From NCBI RefSeq assembly GCF_029855045.1, contig NZ_CP123228.1, forward strand, positions 372,001 to 436,000: a DNA stretch of 64,000 nucleotides, written 5' to 3'. The notes beneath the pieces were generated by a model. The model searched no databases. It saw only the letters and a list, made by a program, of their open reading frames with translations, and had not been told where the DNA came from. Numbering within the stretch: the stretch's first letter is position 1; each line of letters opens with the position of its first letter. The position numbers and the translations under genes were made by a program. Shown piece after piece: positions 62,504-64,000 of this stretch. This DNA is from Piscinibacter sp. XHJ-5. GTDB taxonomy: Bacteria > Pseudomonadota > Gammaproteobacteria > Burkholderiales > Burkholderiaceae_C.

Positions 62504-63280
62504 TCAGTTGCCGGCGTTGAGTTCGGCGATGAAGTCGTACATGTCGCCGCGGTAGTACGACTGCGACAGCTCGATGGCGCGGCCGTCGCGCAGATAGCCG
62601 AGCCGCTCGACGAGCAGCCCCGCATCGCCGGTCTTGGCTTCGAGCAGCTTGGCCTGCTCGCTGTTGAGCAGGAGCGCGCGCAGGCGCTGCAGCGCGCGCA
62701 CCGGCCGGTTGCCCATCTGCTCCAGCGCGGCGTACAGCGATTCGCCGATCTCCTCGAGCGGCGGCAGGCAGGCGGCGACGAAGGTCGCGCACTCCACGGC
62801 CATCGGCGCCTGGTCGGCGAAGCGCAGGCGGTTGAATCGATACACCAGCGTGCCCGGGCTGAGGCCGAGCTTCAGCGCTTCTTCCGGCGTGACCGTGCCT
62901 TGCGAGCGCTTGAGCCAGACGCTGTGCGGCGTGCGTCCGCGCGCTCGCATGTCCTCGGAGAACGAGGTCAGCTTCGCGAAGTTCTTCTCGACACGGCTGC
63001 AGACGAAGTTGCCCGAGCCCTGGCGGCTGACCAGCCAGCCCTCCTGGGCCAGGCCTTCGATGGCACGGCGCACCGTGATGCGCGAGACGGCAAAGTCCTC
63101 CGCCAGTTGGCGCTCGGACGGCAGGGCGTCGTCGGGGCCGAGCAGGTGCTGCTCGATCGCTTCGCGAATCGCCCGCTGCAGCTGCTGGTACAGCGGCAGG
63201 CTTTGGTTGGGATCCAGGGGCTTGAGGAGTTGGGACAGGGTCACCGCGCCGCTCCTGCGCTTGCTATCGGTAGAAACCAT
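62504..63280 (-). CDS. Second GntR-family (HutC/UTRA) regulator
   Basis: 258 aa. HTH region DALPSERQLAEDFAVSRITV and GWLVSRQGSGNFVCSRVEKN; UTRA domain with LTSFSEDMRARGRTPHSVWL and VERLGYLRDGRAIELSQSYY. It is clearly paralogous to the in-operon regulator. It is convergent with the nag operon and divergent from the TonB-dependent receptor 303 bp away; an ATACCAG half-site touches its start codon, so autoregulation is likely. Confidence 0.87.
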   Translation of the reverse strand: MVSTDSKRRSGAVTLSQLLKPLDPNQSLPLYQQLQRAIREAIEQHLLGPDDALPSERQLAEDFAVSRITVRRAIEGLAQEGWLVSRQGSGNFVCSRVEKNFAKLTSFSEDMRARGRTPHSVWLKRSQGTVTPEEALKLGLSPGTLVYRFNRLRFADQAPMAVECATFVAACLPPLEEIGESLYAALEQMGNRPVRALQRLRALLLNSEQAKLLEAKTGDAGLLVERLGYLRDGRAIELSQSYYRGDMYDFIAELNAGN

Positions 63281-63391
63281 ACCAGTTCAATACAGGATTG
63301 CGCACCACTTCGGTCGGCGCCGTCCCGTGCGCTGTCCGATCCAGGGCGCCAAGTGGCCTGCCCGCCCTGTCGTGAGTCTGCAAAAACCGCC

Positions 63392-63472
63392 TTGCAATCC
63401 GAGGTGATTGGTAGCATAGTGGCATGTAGTGGTAGCGTATTGGTACGCAACGCTGGTACGCAAGTCTTGACA
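63392..63472 (+). promoter_or_regulatory. Receptor promoter with repeated TGGTA half-sites
   Basis: TGGTA occurs four times on the plus strand (63409, 63430, 63441, 63454), the last two as part of a 10-bp direct repeat TGGTACGCAA with 13-bp periodicity. TTGCAA (63392-63397) and CATAGT (63415-63420) with a 17-bp spacer could be the -35/-10 pair. The 303-bp gap 63281-63583 holds this and a TTGACA at 63467; I see no gene there. Confidence 0.5.
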
Positions 63473-63583
63473 AGTGGTTCTTGGTTTCTTGGGGGGATTC
63501 TCGCCGCCGTCCCTCGGTCGGCTGCGAGATCCCGCGGAGTAAACGGGCCGGAGCAACGGGGGCCCATTCACAGAGGCAGACAA

Positions 63584-64000
63584 ATGAAGATACAACGGAC
63601 ACCCATCGCGTCGGCAGTCGCTCTCGTTCTGGTCGGCGCCGCAATGCCTGGCTTGGCACAGCAAGCGCCTGCACCAGCCGCAGCCGCATCCGCGCCGACC
63701 TCCAAGGGTCCGACCCAGCTGGAAGCCGTGACCATCACGGGCATCCGGGGGGCGCTGGAACAATCGCTGAACGTCAAGCGTAACGCCGATTCGCACATCG
63801 ACGTCATCAGCGCGGAAGACATCGGCAAGATGCCGGACAAGAACGTCGCCGACTCGCTGGCGCGCGTGCCCGGCGTGACGATCAGCTCGGCCAGCGCCAA
63901 CGAAGGCGGCTTCGACGAGAACGACCGCGTCAGCATGCGCGGAACGAATCCGAGCCTCACGCAGACACTGATCAACGGCCACGTCGTTTCGTCGGGAGAC
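63584..64000 (+). CDS. TonB-dependent receptor, 5' part (cut by right edge)
   Basis: 139 codons are visible. A Sec signal peptide (MKIQRTPIASAVALVLVGAA, cleavage near GLAQ) is followed by a Pro/Ala linker and the TonB box region QLEAVTITGIRGALEQSLNV. The plug domain follows: IDVISAEDIGKMPDKNVADS, LARVPGVTIS, and RVSMRGTNPSLTQTLINGH. The IRGALEQSLNVKRN start is typical of the large carbohydrate-linked receptors found with chitin/GlcNAc loci in Xanthomonas and Caulobacter. Probably imports chitooligosaccharides through the outer membrane, energized by the nearby TonB-ExbBD set. Confidence 0.9.
   Translation, partial: MKIQRTPIASAVALVLVGAAMPGLAQQAPAPAAAASAPTSKGPTQLEAVTITGIRGALEQSLNVKRNADSHIDVISAEDIGKMPDKNVADSLARVPGVTISSASANEGGFDENDRVSMRGTNPSLTQTLINGHVVSSGD

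Overview
The window is a GC-rich (roughly 70%), densely packed bacterial chromosome segment. Protein families and gene orders (mltA-apaG-rpe, trpE-trpG-trpD-trpC-ung, argP/argO, fused indolepyruvate oxidoreductase, DctPQM TRAP) point to a betaproteobacterium of the order Burkholderiales, probably near the Rubrivivax/Rhizobacter/Roseateles group. That placement is inference from familiarity; no database was searched. I see no tRNA, rRNA, CRISPR array or complete insertion sequence.

Layout. 0-4.1 kb: end of an exported TPR protein, a D-amino-acid dehydrogenase and an ArgO/LysE exporter divergent from ArgP, and two small hypotheticals. 4.1-9.3 kb: a metallophosphoesterase, a YecA/SEC-C protein, and HutC divergent from an operon of histidine ammonia-lyase, an ornithine-cyclodeaminase-like protein and a RidA-like protein. 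9.3-13.5 kb: a fused indolepyruvate:ferredoxin oxidoreductase divergent from an Lrp/AsnC regulator. 13.5-19.7 kb: a diguanylate cyclase, an aberrant Nramp-like transporter, cyanase, a methyltransferase, mltA, a 39-residue membrane protein, apaG and rpe.

19.7-43.6 kb looks accessory and sits between rpe and the trp operon, which are commonly neighbours (with gph) in this order. It holds a caa3-type oxidase module (cytochrome c lipoprotein, CoxB with heme c, fused subunits I+III, a small membrane protein) with a divergent di-heme cytochrome; a thioesterase, acetyltransferases, a DUF3574 lipoprotein, a HipA-like kinase/DUF3037 pair and an AraC regulator; a 165-bp palindromic MITE-like element; a type I secretion cassette (ABC transporter, HlyD-type adaptor, small exported protein, 965-residue RTX protein); and a four-carbon sugar-acid (threonate/erythronate) operon with GntR regulator, LtnD, OtnK, OtnC, OtnI and a TRAP transporter.

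43.6-49.7 kb: a trp operon with a likely attenuator. A 21-codon leader peptide with two Trp codons precedes trpE, trpG, an L-threonine aldolase, trpD, trpC and ung.

49.7-64 kb: a locus for N-acetylglucosamine/chitin-oligosaccharide use. A dedicated TonB-ExbB-ExbD-ExbD set plus a (frameshifted) TPR gene is followed by a nag operon (kinase, GntR regulator, NagA, NagB-II-type deaminase, NagZ-like GH3, AmpG-like MFS, GH16-like lipoprotein, NagX-like membrane protein), a second convergent GntR regulator and the start of a TonB-dependent receptor cut by the right edge. A nearly identical operator/promoter block of about 40 bp precedes both the exb and the nag operons, and related TGGTA half-sites precede the receptor. 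This suggests that outer-membrane uptake, its energization and cytoplasmic catabolism form one regulon. Several short palindromes have invaded the exb operon, some within coding sequence.
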